Shown here: piece by piece, positions 29,547 to 38,785 of the stretch
Numbering within the stretch: position 1 is the first letter of the stretch
How the letters are laid out: each line of letters starts with the position of its first letter
From: Chthoniobacteraceae bacterium
GTDB taxonomy: Bacteria; Verrucomicrobiota; Verrucomicrobiia; Chthoniobacterales; Chthoniobacteraceae
Direction of reading: 5' to 3'
Assembly (NCBI GenBank): GCA_028293625.1
Contig: JAQGOL010000010.1
Span: 62,001-126,000 of the forward strand
DNA length: 64,000 nucleotides
Translations under genes and position numbers: made by a program
Notes under the pieces: model-generated
Seen by the model: only the letters and a program-made list of their open reading frames with translations
Told to the model about the DNA's origin: nothing
Databases searched by the model: none

Positions 29547-31799
29547 CTACTCCATCAGTTTCCGCAAGGTGACAATGGCCTCGGCGAGATTGCGGCGATG
29601 AATAAGATAAAGGTCGAGTTGAGTTGAATAGGTACCCGTTTCATTTACCAATCCATCAAGCGAAAGAAGCCTGCGCGCGCCTTCTACAACAGGACCGCTG
29701 ATATTCTGCCGCCCGGCTTGCTCGAGGAGTGTGTTAAGAGTCCAGAGATATTCATAATCCTCCAGCCCGTCTCGCAACGCCTCCAGGCGAATCGAAGAAC
29801 GCGGATTCAAATCAGCCCCTGGATATAGCAAATACCCGTCGCCGTTATAGCGTCCGAAAGTATTGGCCACCCACGGCGCATCCGGCCATTTGCCGTCCTT
29901 TTTTTGTCCATTCACTCCCCAGGAGTTCGCCGACCAATACTCAAATCCGTTGACCTTGTATTTCCAGCAGATCAGGGGGCTGACACGGAGATCCAGGAGC
30001 GGATATTCAATAAAGAAATTGGGATGATCCATCGGATAAGCGCAGACTGCCAACCAGGCTTCCGCCCCTTTCTTCTGTGCCTGAGCGACGCCGGTTTTAT
30101 GATACTGGGCGACATAGACATCAAAGACGTCGGCAAATCCCGTCAATTCGCGCACCCCCTCAGGTTCGTTCAGGCACTGCAGGATGCGCACGCGAGGGGC
30201 GGCGGCGTGGATGGCATCGTCAATCTTCCTGACCTCGGGCCAAGCCGACTTGGGCGCTTCATCGTAGACGTAGACATAGGCCAAATCCAGCCACCCCTTT
30301 TTATCCAGATGATCGCCGTAAGCCCTGATCATACCACTGAATTGCTGAGTAAATTGCGGAGTGTAAGCACTCTTCTTTTCACGCGCCAGGTTCGGAGCGG
30401 TGCCCATAATGAAGGCGTTCATGCCTTTGGCAATCAGGCGCTCCAACTTCACGTCGACGTCGCTAAAGTCGAATTTTCCATTCTCATCCGGGCGCACTTG
30501 GCCGGCAATTTCTCCGCCCGGCCCAAGGCGATGTTCAAGGAGGCAATCCTGGTAATTGCCAAGTGCCTCCGCTTGCTTTTGCTCGTCCTCCGGGGAATCG
30601 CCCAGGCCATACCAGCCGCGGAGAGAACCGCCGCCCAGCCAGGTGAGCGTGCGCAGATGGGTTTGATCAGTGAGTGCGAAGTCCCATATTGTCAGCGTGA
30701 CCGGAATGATCGTTGGACTCTGTGCCTCCGGCGTAATGGTGATGGTTCCAGAGTAATTGCCCGGAGGACATTGCTTGGGAGTCTTTAGGGTAATCCAAAT
30801 CGGAGTACGCGCGAGTTTTTCAACAGTGAATGGACCCGCCGGCATGAGGGGATCCGGATAGCTGCCTAAACCGTGCTCGGTGAAATAGGGAGGTGTCGCA
30901 ATCGTTGTGATATAATCCACCCGCTCCCATTTGGCTGTACTGGCCGGAATCACCGCATCGTGGGGACCTTTCAAGTCCGAGATCCGGACTTGCCTAATGG
31001 TTACGGCCCGCCACGGAGCTTCGATCACCACCTGCATTGATTCATACTCATTACGAGCGGCGCCAAGCTCAATGGCGGACCGTGGGACCGCAACGAAATC
31101 GCCTTCGCGGAAGACCTTTTCCAACGCGGGAACCACATTCACTCGATAGCCCGCAGAATCTGCCGGCTCGGCGATCAGCTTGGGTTTCCTGCGGGCGGGT
31201 CCGACCTCGGCGGGGCCCTTTAGATCAACGGGCTGGACGGAAAAATCGTCCACCCAGATTGTGCCTTCGCAGCTGGTATAGAGAAAGACGACAATACTTT
31301 GCGGAGCATCCAGGTTGCCATTGGGAATCACCACGCGATGACTAAAGCGTGTCCATTCGTAGGTTCCGGTCTTTAGGTCCTTGCTTCCCCAGCCATCACC
31401 GGGCGCGCCTTCAAAGTTCAGGAATATCCGGCCGCCATCGGCACCGATGGCTTTGATCCAGCAGGAGACTTCAATGGTTGTGCCGGGTGCGAGCTGCAAA
31501 GGCGAACTGGCGATGCCACCGCGGCCTTTCTTGGCACAAACAATCTGACAGGAACACAGGCCCTCATGGGCTTGGTTGGAACGAGCGATGGAATAATTTC
31601 CCTGTTCCCAGCCGGCGCCAAAAGCCCAGTCGTCAAAGGGAGCCTCGACGGTGCCTCCGTACCAATCCCTAACATTCGGAGCCAGCTTGGGCAGCCACGC
31701 TTCACCCTTGGTTTCTTCAAAGCTGCCATTCAAAATCAGCTCACCGGCATGGATTGTGGATGCCAGCCCGCATACGGCAATGACTTTGAGTAGTTTCAT
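29547..31799 (-). CDS. Secreted DUF4091-type glycoside hydrolase (GH123-like)
   Basis: 750 residues from the ATG at 31799, which precedes a signal peptide (MKLLKVIAVCGLASTIHA). An N-terminal carbohydrate-binding-like beta-sandwich (about 20-180, GELILNGSFEE to IWVDDFSV) is followed by a second beta domain and a (beta/alpha)8-like catalytic domain. The segment YVYVYDEAPK holds Asp513-Glu514; in GH123 and related DUF4091 enzymes an Asp-Glu pair assists a substrate-assisted hydrolysis of N-acetylhexosamines. The C-terminal LRDGLEDYEYLW is the DUF4091 signature. It is probably exported to degrade glycans. It converges on the giant kinase, 49 bp apart, with the DUF3833 gene upstream on the same strand. 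Substrate not determined. Confidence 0.82.
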   Translation of the reverse strand: MKLLKVIAVCGLASTIHAGELILNGSFEETKGEAWLPKLAPNVRDWYGGTVEAPFDDWAFGAGWEQGNYSIARSNQAHEGLCSCQIVCAKKGRGGIASSPLQLAPGTTIEVSCWIKAIGADGGRIFLNFEGAPGDGWGSKDLKTGTYEWTRFSHRVVIPNGNLDAPQSIVVFLYTSCEGTIWVDDFSVQPVDLKGPAEVGPARRKPKLIAEPADSAGYRVNVVPALEKVFREGDFVAVPRSAIELGAARNEYESMQVVIEAPWRAVTIRQVRISDLKGPHDAVIPASTAKWERVDYITTIATPPYFTEHGLGSYPDPLMPAGPFTVEKLARTPIWITLKTPKQCPPGNYSGTITITPEAQSPTIIPVTLTIWDFALTDQTHLRTLTWLGGGSLRGWYGLGDSPEDEQKQAEALGNYQDCLLEHRLGPGGEIAGQVRPDENGKFDFSDVDVKLERLIAKGMNAFIMGTAPNLAREKKSAYTPQFTQQFSGMIRAYGDHLDKKGWLDLAYVYVYDEAPKSAWPEVRKIDDAIHAAAPRVRILQCLNEPEGVRELTGFADVFDVYVAQYHKTGVAQAQKKGAEAWLAVCAYPMDHPNFFIEYPLLDLRVSPLICWKYKVNGFEYWSANSWGVNGQKKDGKWPDAPWVANTFGRYNGDGYLLYPGADLNPRSSIRLEALRDGLEDYEYLWTLNTLLEQAGRQNISGPVVEGARRLLSLDGLVNETGTYSTQLDLYLIHRRNLAEAIVTLRKLME

Positions 31800-31874
31800 T
31801 TGCAAGGGAGTCCGGCGTTGAGGATAACCTGGCACGCGCGGACGTTTGCAGCGATAAATCGCGCGAAACAGGTC

Positions 31875-32402
31875 TTACGGCACGCGGCTGAATTGTTCAG
31901 TCACCTGGGCAAGGATGATGCCGGCTTTGCGGATGGTGTCACGGTTGATCATGGTCTTACCGTCGGGCTGGAAATACATACGCTGAGTCATAGTGACGTT
32001 AAAAAGCGGATTGGACGGTTTTAATGCCAGCTTGAAAGTCCACCGGAAAAGATTGCCGTTTAGCTCACCGTGCGCCGTTCCGATGATATCATTGGCGGTG
32101 GCTTCAAAATGGCGGCTGTCGATCCGGCGCATCCGCCATGAGCGATGCTGGCGCTGGCCCTTTTCAAACACAAGTTCCTGCTCCATGCGCAGTTCGCCGT
32201 TGATCATCCGGCCTTGGGTTTCGGTCTTAATCCATTGAGTTGGCTCGCCGGAGCGACTTTCCATGACGCCCCACGAATGGGTCTGTCCGGTAAAGAACCT
32301 CAATGGATCGAATGCCGGTTTGTTGGAAACCCGGGGCTGCGCCGCGTGGGCGGCGGCGTGCATGGAAATCAAAAGGGTGAACAGAGTCAAAAGTCGTTTC
32401 AT
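31875..32402 (-). CDS. DUF3833-family exported protein
   Basis: 175 residues from the ATG at 32402, selected because a signal peptide starts there (MKRLLTLFTLLISMHAAAHA). The mature protein has the DUF3833 pattern: FDPLRFFTGQTHSWGVMESR near the start, RSWRMRRIDSRHFEATANDIIG in the middle and a lipocalin-like run of strands to the end. Members are periplasmic proteins of unknown function, sometimes beside lipid or polyketide-like lipid genes. The gene is divergent from the alpha/beta hydrolase (88-bp gap with presumably both promoters) and precedes the DUF4091 gene by 75 bp on the same strand. Confidence 0.75.
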   Translation of the reverse strand: MKRLLTLFTLLISMHAAAHAAQPRVSNKPAFDPLRFFTGQTHSWGVMESRSGEPTQWIKTETQGRMINGELRMEQELVFEKGQRQHRSWRMRRIDSRHFEATANDIIGTAHGELNGNLFRWTFKLALKPSNPLFNVTMTQRMYFQPDGKTMINRDTIRKAGIILAQVTEQFSRVP

Positions 32403-32490
32403 GGGTGGGATCAATACGTGAGGGATGGCGGTTGCAGCGAACTCAATGCATTGTTCCAAGGAAAAGCTTTGCGAGCATAACCGTTTCCCC

Positions 32491-33357
32491 ATGTTGACCA
32501 ACCCACCGCGATTAAAGAAATTGGCCATCTCGTTCATTCGCGTCCCCGCCCTGGTGCTTATGTTCTTCGCCCTTTTACTTTTACTAACACAGCATAGCCT
32601 TATCTATCATCCAAGCAGCTATGGGAAAACCTATACGCTTGAACTCCCGAAAGGCGCCGTCGCGCTCGATTACAATACAAATCAAGGCGCGCAACGTTCA
32701 TTCTATATTCCACCGCGCAACTCGGAAATAAAGGCGCCTGACAGGATCTGGGTCATGTTTGGAGGAAACGGAACACGGGCGTTGGATTGGGCCGACTTTA
32801 TCGCGGATTGCCCGCTCAAAAATGATGCTTTTGTGTTGATCGAGTATCCGGGATACGGCTTCTGCAAAGGATCCGCGTCACCCAAGTCGATAGAAGAATC
32901 GGCTGAAAAAGCGGTGAGCCTGGTTGGAAACAATCTGCATCTCGCGCAGACGGACCTGGAATCGAGGCTGAACATTGCCGCGCATTCAATCGGATGCGGC
33001 GCCGCGCTCAATTTCGCGGTTCAGCATTCACCCGGCAAAGTCGTTCTGATCGCGCCGTTTACGACTTTAAGGGATATGGCCCGGAGAGTTGTTGGAATGC
33101 CTCTTTGTTATCTCTTGCTTAGCAATTTTGACAACCGCACAAGGATTCGTGAGCTGGCCGCATCGCCGCGTCCGCCAGCGATCACCATTTTTCACGGAGC
33201 GGAAGATACTATTATCCCTGAACGGATGGGCCGCGAACTCGCCCTGATTTCACCGAAGATCACCCGTTTTGAAAGTGTGCCCGATGCCGATCACAACGAT
33301 GTGGTCTCGGCGGCGCGCTTCCGGATTTTCGGCACGATGGATCGTGAGCGCGAATAG
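32491..33357 (+). CDS. Membrane-anchored alpha/beta hydrolase
   Basis: 288 residues from ATG 32491. An N-terminal hydrophobic anchor (about 13-32, VPALVLMFFALLLLLTQHS) is followed by a periplasm-facing alpha/beta hydrolase fold. The nucleophile elbow is AAHSIGCG with Ser166, the acid is in HGAEDTIIPE, and the histidine is in DADHNDV near the end. The strand VMFGGNGTRALDW gives the oxyanion-hole region. The family resembles BEM46/YfhR-type serine hydrolases. Substrate unknown. Promoter and regulation are probably shared with the divergent DUF3833 gene; the aminotransferase gene follows on the same strand. Confidence 0.82.
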   Translation: MLTNPPRLKKLAISFIRVPALVLMFFALLLLLTQHSLIYHPSSYGKTYTLELPKGAVALDYNTNQGAQRSFYIPPRNSEIKAPDRIWVMFGGNGTRALDWADFIADCPLKNDAFVLIEYPGYGFCKGSASPKSIEESAEKAVSLVGNNLHLAQTDLESRLNIAAHSIGCGAALNFAVQHSPGKVVLIAPFTTLRDMARRVVGMPLCYLLLSNFDNRTRIRELAASPRPPAITIFHGAEDTIIPERMGRELALISPKITRFESVPDADHNDVVSAARFRIFGTMDRERE

Positions 33358-33448
33358 TCGGAGTGTTAAACGCCTTTGCTTCGCCGAAAATCAGTTCGCG
33401 GTGACTCTCCGCTCGACGCTGGACCGGGTCGTTTCGCATCCTGCCAGG

Positions 33449-34585
33449 ATGCAGGTCCCGCTTCTTGATCTTCAACTCCAATATCAGCCGCTTAAAGCAC
33501 GTATTCTTGCCGAGATCGAGGCGGTGGCCGATTCGCAGGGACTCATCCTTGGACCGCGTGTTGAAGCGTTTGAAAAGGCGGTGGCCGAATACTGCGGGGC
33601 TTCGCATGCCTTTGGCGTTTCCTCCGGCACAGACGCGCAATTGGTGCTGTTGATGGCGCTGGGAATCGGACCGGGCGATCTGGTGCTCACGACTCCTTAC
33701 ACATTTTTCGCCACGGCGGGATGCGTGAGCCGGGTTGGGGCAACGCCAGTCTTCGTCGACATCGATCCGCTCACTTACAATATCTCGGTGCCCGCGCTGG
33801 AGGCGGCCCTTGAGAAGCATTCAAACGTCAAGGCCATCATTCCTGTGCATCTCTTTGGGTGTTGCGCGGACATGGACGCGATCGTGGCTCTGGGCAAAAA
33901 ATACGGGGTGCCGGTGCTGGAAGATGCCGCCCAGGCGCTCGGGGCCCGGCATGCTCTCGGCGGGGCCGGCGCAATTGGTGAAGCCGGCTGGTTCTCGTTT
34001 TACCCGACAAAAAACCTCGGGGCCTTTGGCGATGCCGGCATGGTCGTTTGCAAGGACCCGGCATTGGCGGCGCGCATTAAGGCGATGCGAAATCACGGGA
34101 TGGAGCCCCGTTATTTCCATCAATGGATCGGAGGCAACTTCCGGATCGACGCAATCCAGGCGGCGGTGCTTCAGGTTAAACTTCCCCATCTTGATTCCTG
34201 GAGCGCCGGACGCCGGGCGCGTGCGGCCTTTTATCGCAAGGAATTCACTGCAATGGGCCTCGACTCGACGGTCACGCTTCCGGTGGAACCGTGGGCCGGC
34301 ACCGGCGTGGAGAACCACCACATTTACAATCAGTTTGTCATCCGCGCGCCCGGCCGCGACGCGTTGCGAGCCCAGCTGCAAATAGACGGAATCGGCGCGG
34401 AAATCTATTACCCGCTCCCTTTGCATCTCCAGGAATGCTTCGCGTCGCTTGGATATCGGAAAGGCGATTTCCCTGAATCCGAGCGCGCGGCTCGGGAAAC
34501 ATTGGCGCTTCCGATCTTTCCGGAGCTAACCGAGGAGCAACAGCACTACGTGGTGAGCCAAATCGCGATGTTTTACCAGCGGTAA
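33449..34585 (+). CDS. DegT/DnrJ/EryC1/StrS-family PLP-dependent sugar aminotransferase
   Basis: 378 residues from ATG 33449 (MQVPLLDLQLQYQPLKARI), the normal start for this family. The PLP-binding lysine is Lys188 in SFYPTKNLGAFGD. Other signatures are SSGTDAQLVLLMALGIGPGD, VHLFGCCADMDAI, EDAAQALGA and AMRNHGM. Members transfer an amino group from glutamate to a keto-sugar nucleotide in the synthesis of surface polysaccharides or modified sugars. No other nucleotide-sugar gene is immediately adjacent; the epimerase at 38782-39729 may be a pathway partner, but that is inference. The gene ends 23 bp before the convergent prolyl-tRNA synthetase. It could also belong to an antibiotic-sugar or lipid A-type pathway. 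Confidence 0.9.
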   Translation: MQVPLLDLQLQYQPLKARILAEIEAVADSQGLILGPRVEAFEKAVAEYCGASHAFGVSSGTDAQLVLLMALGIGPGDLVLTTPYTFFATAGCVSRVGATPVFVDIDPLTYNISVPALEAALEKHSNVKAIIPVHLFGCCADMDAIVALGKKYGVPVLEDAAQALGARHALGGAGAIGEAGWFSFYPTKNLGAFGDAGMVVCKDPALAARIKAMRNHGMEPRYFHQWIGGNFRIDAIQAAVLQVKLPHLDSWSAGRRARAAFYRKEFTAMGLDSTVTLPVEPWAGTGVENHHIYNQFVIRAPGRDALRAQLQIDGIGAEIYYPLPLHLQECFASLGYRKGDFPESERAARETLALPIFPELTEEQQHYVVSQIAMFYQR

Positions 34586-34608
34586 GCCAGCCACGAAAAG
34601 ACTGCTCC

Positions 34609-36132
34609 TCAATACGACTTCGCGAAGACCACGCGGCGGGCGCTCGGTTCGCCGGTGAAGATGCAGGTGCCCGGCTCGGCATCATCGAATGGAATGCAGC
34701 GGATGGTGACTTTAAGCTCGGACTTGATCTTTTCCTCGACCTCGCGCGAGCCATTCCAGTGCGCCAGGGCAAAACCGCCGTGGATCTCGGGACGCTCGCT
34801 GTTTTTGGGCGTGAAGAAGGCATAGAACTCTTCTTTGCTTTCAATGACAGCCGTATGGGCGCTGCGCAAAGCGGTGGCCCGGACGAGCAAAGCGTCCTGC
34901 ATGGCTTCCAGGGTCTTGGCGACTCCGGCCACAAAATCCGCTGTCGTGAGGAATTCTTTTTCTTTAGGCCCCTTGTCGCGGCGGGCAACGGCAACGGTGC
35001 CTTTTTCCAGATCGCGCGGACCGATTTCCACCCGGATTGGAACTCCTTTTTTAATCCACTCCCACGTTTTCTGTCCGCCGCCGAAATCGCGTTTGTCGAT
35101 TTCCACACGCACCGGCACCCCGGCATAAGTCTGGGAACGAAGTTCGGCGGCGAGCTTGTCGACCGCGGCCATGACGGCGTCGCGCGAGTCGGGTTTGGGA
35201 ATGATCGGCAGGATGACGATATGCGCCGGTGCGATGCGGGGTGGCAAAACCAGTCCATCGTCATCGGCATGGGCCATGATCACGGTGCCGATCATGCGGG
35301 TGCTTACGCCCCAGCTGGTGGTCCAGGCGAGTTCCTGCGTGTTTGAGCGCGAGAGAAACTGGATGCCGCTGGCCTTGGCAAAGTTCTGTCCAAGAAAATG
35401 CGAAGTGCCGGCCTGGATCGCTTTTCTGTCCTGCACCATGGCCTCAATACAAAGCGTCTGCACCGCGCCAGGGAAACGTTCCGATTCGCTTTTCTCGCCG
35501 GTGAAAACCGGCAAGGCGAGGTATTCACGGGCGAATTGTTCGTAAACGCCCAGCATCCGGGTGGTCTCCTCGCGGGCTTCCACCTCGGTCTCATGCGCGG
35601 TGTGCCCTTCCTGCCAGAGAAATTCTGCGGTCCGCAGGAAAAGCCGGGGCCGCATTTCCCAACGCACGACATTGGCCCATTGATTAATAAGAATGGGAAG
35701 ATCGCGCCAGGAACGCACCCATTTGGCGTAAGTGGCACCAATAATCGTCTCGCTGGTGGGGCGCACGACGAGTGGCTCGGTCAGTTCCGCGGAAGGCGCG
35801 GGACGCAGCCCGCCTTTGCCATCGGATTCAAGGCGATGATGGGTCACGACCGCGCATTCCTTGGCAAATCCTTCCACGTGCTCGGCTTCCTTGGCCATGT
35901 AACTGAGCGGGATGAAGAGCGGGAAATAGGCGTTTTTATGGCCGGTCTCCTTGAACATGCCATCCAGCACGCGCTGCATGTTCTCCCAAATGCCGTATCC
36001 CCACGGCTTGATCACCATGCAACCGCGCACGTCGCTGTTTTCGGCAAGATCGGCTGCCTTGACGACCTGCTGATACCACTCGGGGAAATCTTCGTCGCGG
36101 CGCGGGCTGATGGCGTTTTGGGGTTGGCTCAT
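34609..36132 (-). CDS. proS: Prolyl-tRNA synthetase, eukaryote/archaea-like type
   Basis: 507 residues from the ATG at 36132 (MSQPQNAISPRRDEDFPEWY), the conserved beginning of this class. It charges tRNA-Pro with proline. Class II core signatures are present: VVRPTSETIIG (motif 2 region), WANVVRWEMRPR, LRTAEFLWQEGHTAH and the motif 3 region AWTTSWGVSTRMIG. The anticodon-binding domain follows, and the C-terminal extension ends in FAKSY, the terminal-tyrosine tail of the eukaryote/archaea-like ProRS. There is no bacterial-type editing insertion in the middle, so this is the short form. Last gene of the minus-strand set 36132-39729 (84 bp after the M20 peptidase); possibly transcribed with it. 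Confidence 0.93.
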   Translation of the reverse strand: MSQPQNAISPRRDEDFPEWYQQVVKAADLAENSDVRGCMVIKPWGYGIWENMQRVLDGMFKETGHKNAYFPLFIPLSYMAKEAEHVEGFAKECAVVTHHRLESDGKGGLRPAPSAELTEPLVVRPTSETIIGATYAKWVRSWRDLPILINQWANVVRWEMRPRLFLRTAEFLWQEGHTAHETEVEAREETTRMLGVYEQFAREYLALPVFTGEKSESERFPGAVQTLCIEAMVQDRKAIQAGTSHFLGQNFAKASGIQFLSRSNTQELAWTTSWGVSTRMIGTVIMAHADDDGLVLPPRIAPAHIVILPIIPKPDSRDAVMAAVDKLAAELRSQTYAGVPVRVEIDKRDFGGGQKTWEWIKKGVPIRVEIGPRDLEKGTVAVARRDKGPKEKEFLTTADFVAGVAKTLEAMQDALLVRATALRSAHTAVIESKEEFYAFFTPKNSERPEIHGGFALAHWNGSREVEEKIKSELKVTIRCIPFDDAEPGTCIFTGEPSARRVVFAKSY

Positions 36133-36215
36133 AAAAAAGGGCCGCGAAACTACCCGCGCCGTCTCTCCCCCGCAAGACTGCGAAGGGAAGAACTTTTTAA
36201 ATCGCCAATAATGGA

Positions 36216-37337
36216 TCAGCCGCTTTTCAGGCCGCTTAGGAACCGGCGGAAAAAATCGACGCCGCGCTGCAGTTCCGACACCGCGATCCATTCATCCTCG
36301 GTATGCGCCTGCGCGATGGAACCGGGACCCATGGCGATGGCGGCCACTCCTTTTTGCGCGAAAATAGCGGCGTCGCAAAACCAGGGGGCTCCGATCGATT
36401 TGGCGCCGCATTGGCCAAGCAACGAAATAAGCGGATGCGCGGGATCGGTCCACATCGGCTGGGAGCAGACGCTGCTGATTTCAAGATCGGAGCAAACCGC
36501 GCGAAGCTGGGCGCTGACTCGCTCAAGAATCGTCTCGTCACCGGGAATGGTCCGGATGTCGACGTGCGCCTCACAGAAATCGGGCACGATGTTGGTCTTG
36601 CTTCCGCCGCGCACCACTCCGGCGCTGATCGTGGGTGACCCGAGCACTGGGTGGCGTACTTTTCCAAGGGCTGGCGCCACTTCATCGCGGATGCACCGTA
36701 AGACATCCGCCATCTTGTAAATGGCGTTCTCCCCGCGCTCCGGAGCCGACGCGTGGACCGCTTTGCCACGGGCGGTTAATGAAAGCCAGAGAGCGCCCTT
36801 ATGGGTGTGGACCACGTCGAGTCCGGTCGGTTCGCCGGCAATCACAAAATCAAAGGGTTCCTCGGCAGCAAGCGCTTTTGCCCCATACTGGCCGGTTTCC
36901 TCGCTCATTAAACCGGCGAACCAGATTTCGTGACTGAGGGTGGGGATCAAATCAAGCGATTCGCGCAAGGCCCACAGCATGGAAGCCATCGGACCTTTGG
37001 TGTCGCTTGAGCCACGGCCCCAGATCCGGTCATCGCGCAATTCACCTCCAAAAGGATCGATGGTCATGCCGGCCACGCTCACCGTATCGGTATGCGGAGC
37101 GAACAAAAGCCGCGGTTTATTAGGCCGATCGCTTGGGAAACGTGCCACGACATTCGGTCTGCCGGGCTGCACTTCACGCAGGCCGGCCTCGGCGCCGAGG
37201 GTGGTTAAAAACGAGCATAGCTCCTCGGCGATCCGCTGTTCGCCAATGCCGTCCGTGCCGGGATCGCCGGCGGGATTCACGCTCGGGATTCGCACCAGGG
37301 CCTGTAAAAGTTCCACAACAGAGGTTGGCGAAATCAT
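36216..37337 (-). CDS. M20-family metallopeptidase (ArgE/DapE/CPG2-like)
   Basis: 373 residues. Zinc-binding and catalytic residues of the M20 family are visible: FAPHTDTV with His82/Asp84, GRGSSDTKGP with Asp112, SEETG with catalytic Glu146/147, and GEPTG with Glu169, which likely helps bind zinc. The dimerisation domain lies between about 180 and 290 (HASAPERGENAIYKM). Members hydrolyse N-acyl amino acids or small peptides (acetylornithine deacetylase, succinyl-diaminopimelate desuccinylase, carboxypeptidase G2); the exact substrate is not readable. The ATG (37337) overlaps the stop of the PQQ-like propeller gene by 4 bp, and it lies upstream of prolyl-tRNA synthetase. Confidence 0.88.
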   Translation of the reverse strand: MISPTSVVELLQALVRIPSVNPAGDPGTDGIGEQRIAEELCSFLTTLGAEAGLREVQPGRPNVVARFPSDRPNKPRLLFAPHTDTVSVAGMTIDPFGGELRDDRIWGRGSSDTKGPMASMLWALRESLDLIPTLSHEIWFAGLMSEETGQYGAKALAAEEPFDFVIAGEPTGLDVVHTHKGALWLSLTARGKAVHASAPERGENAIYKMADVLRCIRDEVAPALGKVRHPVLGSPTISAGVVRGGSKTNIVPDFCEAHVDIRTIPGDETILERVSAQLRAVCSDLEISSVCSQPMWTDPAHPLISLLGQCGAKSIGAPWFCDAAIFAQKGVAAIAMGPGSIAQAHTEDEWIAVSELQRGVDFFRRFLSGLKSG

Positions 37338-38785
37338 GGGAGAGAGGTTTTGTCCGTGAACGCCCGAAGATGCGAGCCGGTTCGCACATAAATGGCATTG
37401 CCGACAATGGCAGGCGTCGCGAGCAGCAGCTCGCCGAGAACATTCCGCGCCAGGACCGTCAGTTTGTCAGCCGCCGCATCGAGCACCACCACCGTGCCGC
37501 GGCTTGAAGCGGCATATATCTTCCCGGCGGCAAAAACCGGCGACGCGTAATAATCGCCCTCGGCCCCGAGCCGCTGTTTTTCGTAAAGAAGCTTGCCCGA
37601 GTGCGCCTCGTAACAGGTGGCAAATCCGCCATCCTTGGCCAGGAAAAGCCGGTCTTCATACGCAAGCGGCGAAGAGACGTACGAAGCGCCACGTTCGTTT
37701 TGCCAGACAACGTGGGAGTCGGTCACATCGCCAAGACCACCAGGTTTGATGCAAAGCACCGCGTTTTTCCCGGTCCGCATATACGACTGGATCGGATCCC
37801 ATTCCCAGCGTTCAAGGACGTTGTTTTGGTTATCGTCCATGATCCCGAGAAAATCCCGGAGCGGACTGTCAGCGAGTTCAACCAGGGAAATATCACCGCT
37901 TTTATCGCCATCATGCCGGACAAGGAGCTCGTCATATTCGGGATTGGGCTCGTTGCCGCTGCCCGAACTCCAGGTCGCAATATAAAGGTTGCCATCAGGA
38001 CCGGCCGCCGCGGTCGTGCATGGGTAAGCGGAAAGTCCCCTCGCCCACCAACGCTCCCTGCCGGTTTTTAAATCATACGCTTTGGCGCGCAATTCGCCGA
38101 TGCAGACCAGGGCGCCATCCCAGACCACGGGCGTGCAGTAGCTGACCTGAAATTCCTTGCGCGAAGTATGCCAGACCTCCTTGCCTGTTTTTACATTAAA
38201 CGCGTAAAGACCGCCCGCATCGCCCTGTTCATCGCGCAGCAAATAGACAAGCCCCTCGAAGATGACCGGCGAATTGCCGGTGCCAAAGCCGTCGGCGCTC
38301 CTGATGACCGGCATCGGGACCGACCAAAGCTCTTTGCCTTCAAAATCATGGCAAACGAGGCCGCACGATCCAAAATAGGTGACCACGTGTTCGCCATCGG
38401 TGGCACAGGAAGGACCGGCCGGAGTGCCGAATTTATCAAAAAACGGTTCGATCGCCTCGGCCTTCGCCTCGCGTTTCCAGAGAAGCGTTCCATCGCTGCA
38501 CTGAATACAAAGCGTTTCAAGTTTACCTGAAGCAAAGCCGGTAAGAAAAACACGGCCGCCCCAAATCACTGGCGACGATCCGCCGGGCGGGACTTCGACT
38601 TTCCAGAGGCAGTTTTTTTGAGAATCGAACTCGACCGGCGGCCTTGCATCGGGGGCGGCGATGCCAGTGGCATTGGGGCCGCGAAACTGAGGCCATGGAG
38701 CGGGCGGTTCCGCATGAAGCAAGAGAGCGCTGGAAAAAAACAGGCCGCCCGCGCATCGAATTGCCGTGCGCATCGAAAAAATCAT
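37334..38785 (-). CDS. PQQ-like beta-propeller protein with inserted EF-hand-like loops
   Basis: 483 residues from the ATG at 38785, chosen because it overlaps the epimerase stop as ATGA; a second in-frame ATG lies four codons later. After a signal-like N-terminus come propeller repeats of the outer membrane beta-barrel-assembly / PQQ-binding type (PWPQFRGPNATGIA, SPVIWGGRVFLTGF, GGLYAFNVKTGKEVW). This repeat family is common in PVC bacteria, often secreted and without bound PQQ. Within the propeller, about residues 292-303 (DGDKSGDISLVE) and 317-328 (DDNQNNVLERWE) read like two EF-hand calcium loops. The function is unknown: it may be structural or bind ligands. The 3' end overlaps the M20 gene by 4 bp. 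Confidence 0.8.
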   Translation of the reverse strand: MIFSMRTAIRCAGGLFFSSALLLHAEPPAPWPQFRGPNATGIAAPDARPPVEFDSQKNCLWKVEVPPGGSSPVIWGGRVFLTGFASGKLETLCIQCSDGTLLWKREAKAEAIEPFFDKFGTPAGPSCATDGEHVVTYFGSCGLVCHDFEGKELWSVPMPVIRSADGFGTGNSPVIFEGLVYLLRDEQGDAGGLYAFNVKTGKEVWHTSRKEFQVSYCTPVVWDGALVCIGELRAKAYDLKTGRERWWARGLSAYPCTTAAAGPDGNLYIATWSSGSGNEPNPEYDELLVRHDGDKSGDISLVELADSPLRDFLGIMDDNQNNVLERWEWDPIQSYMRTGKNAVLCIKPGGLGDVTDSHVVWQNERGASYVSSPLAYEDRLFLAKDGGFATCYEAHSGKLLYEKQRLGAEGDYYASPVFAAGKIYAASSRGTVVVLDAAADKLTVLARNVLGELLLATPAIVGNAIYVRTGSHLRAFTDKTSLP

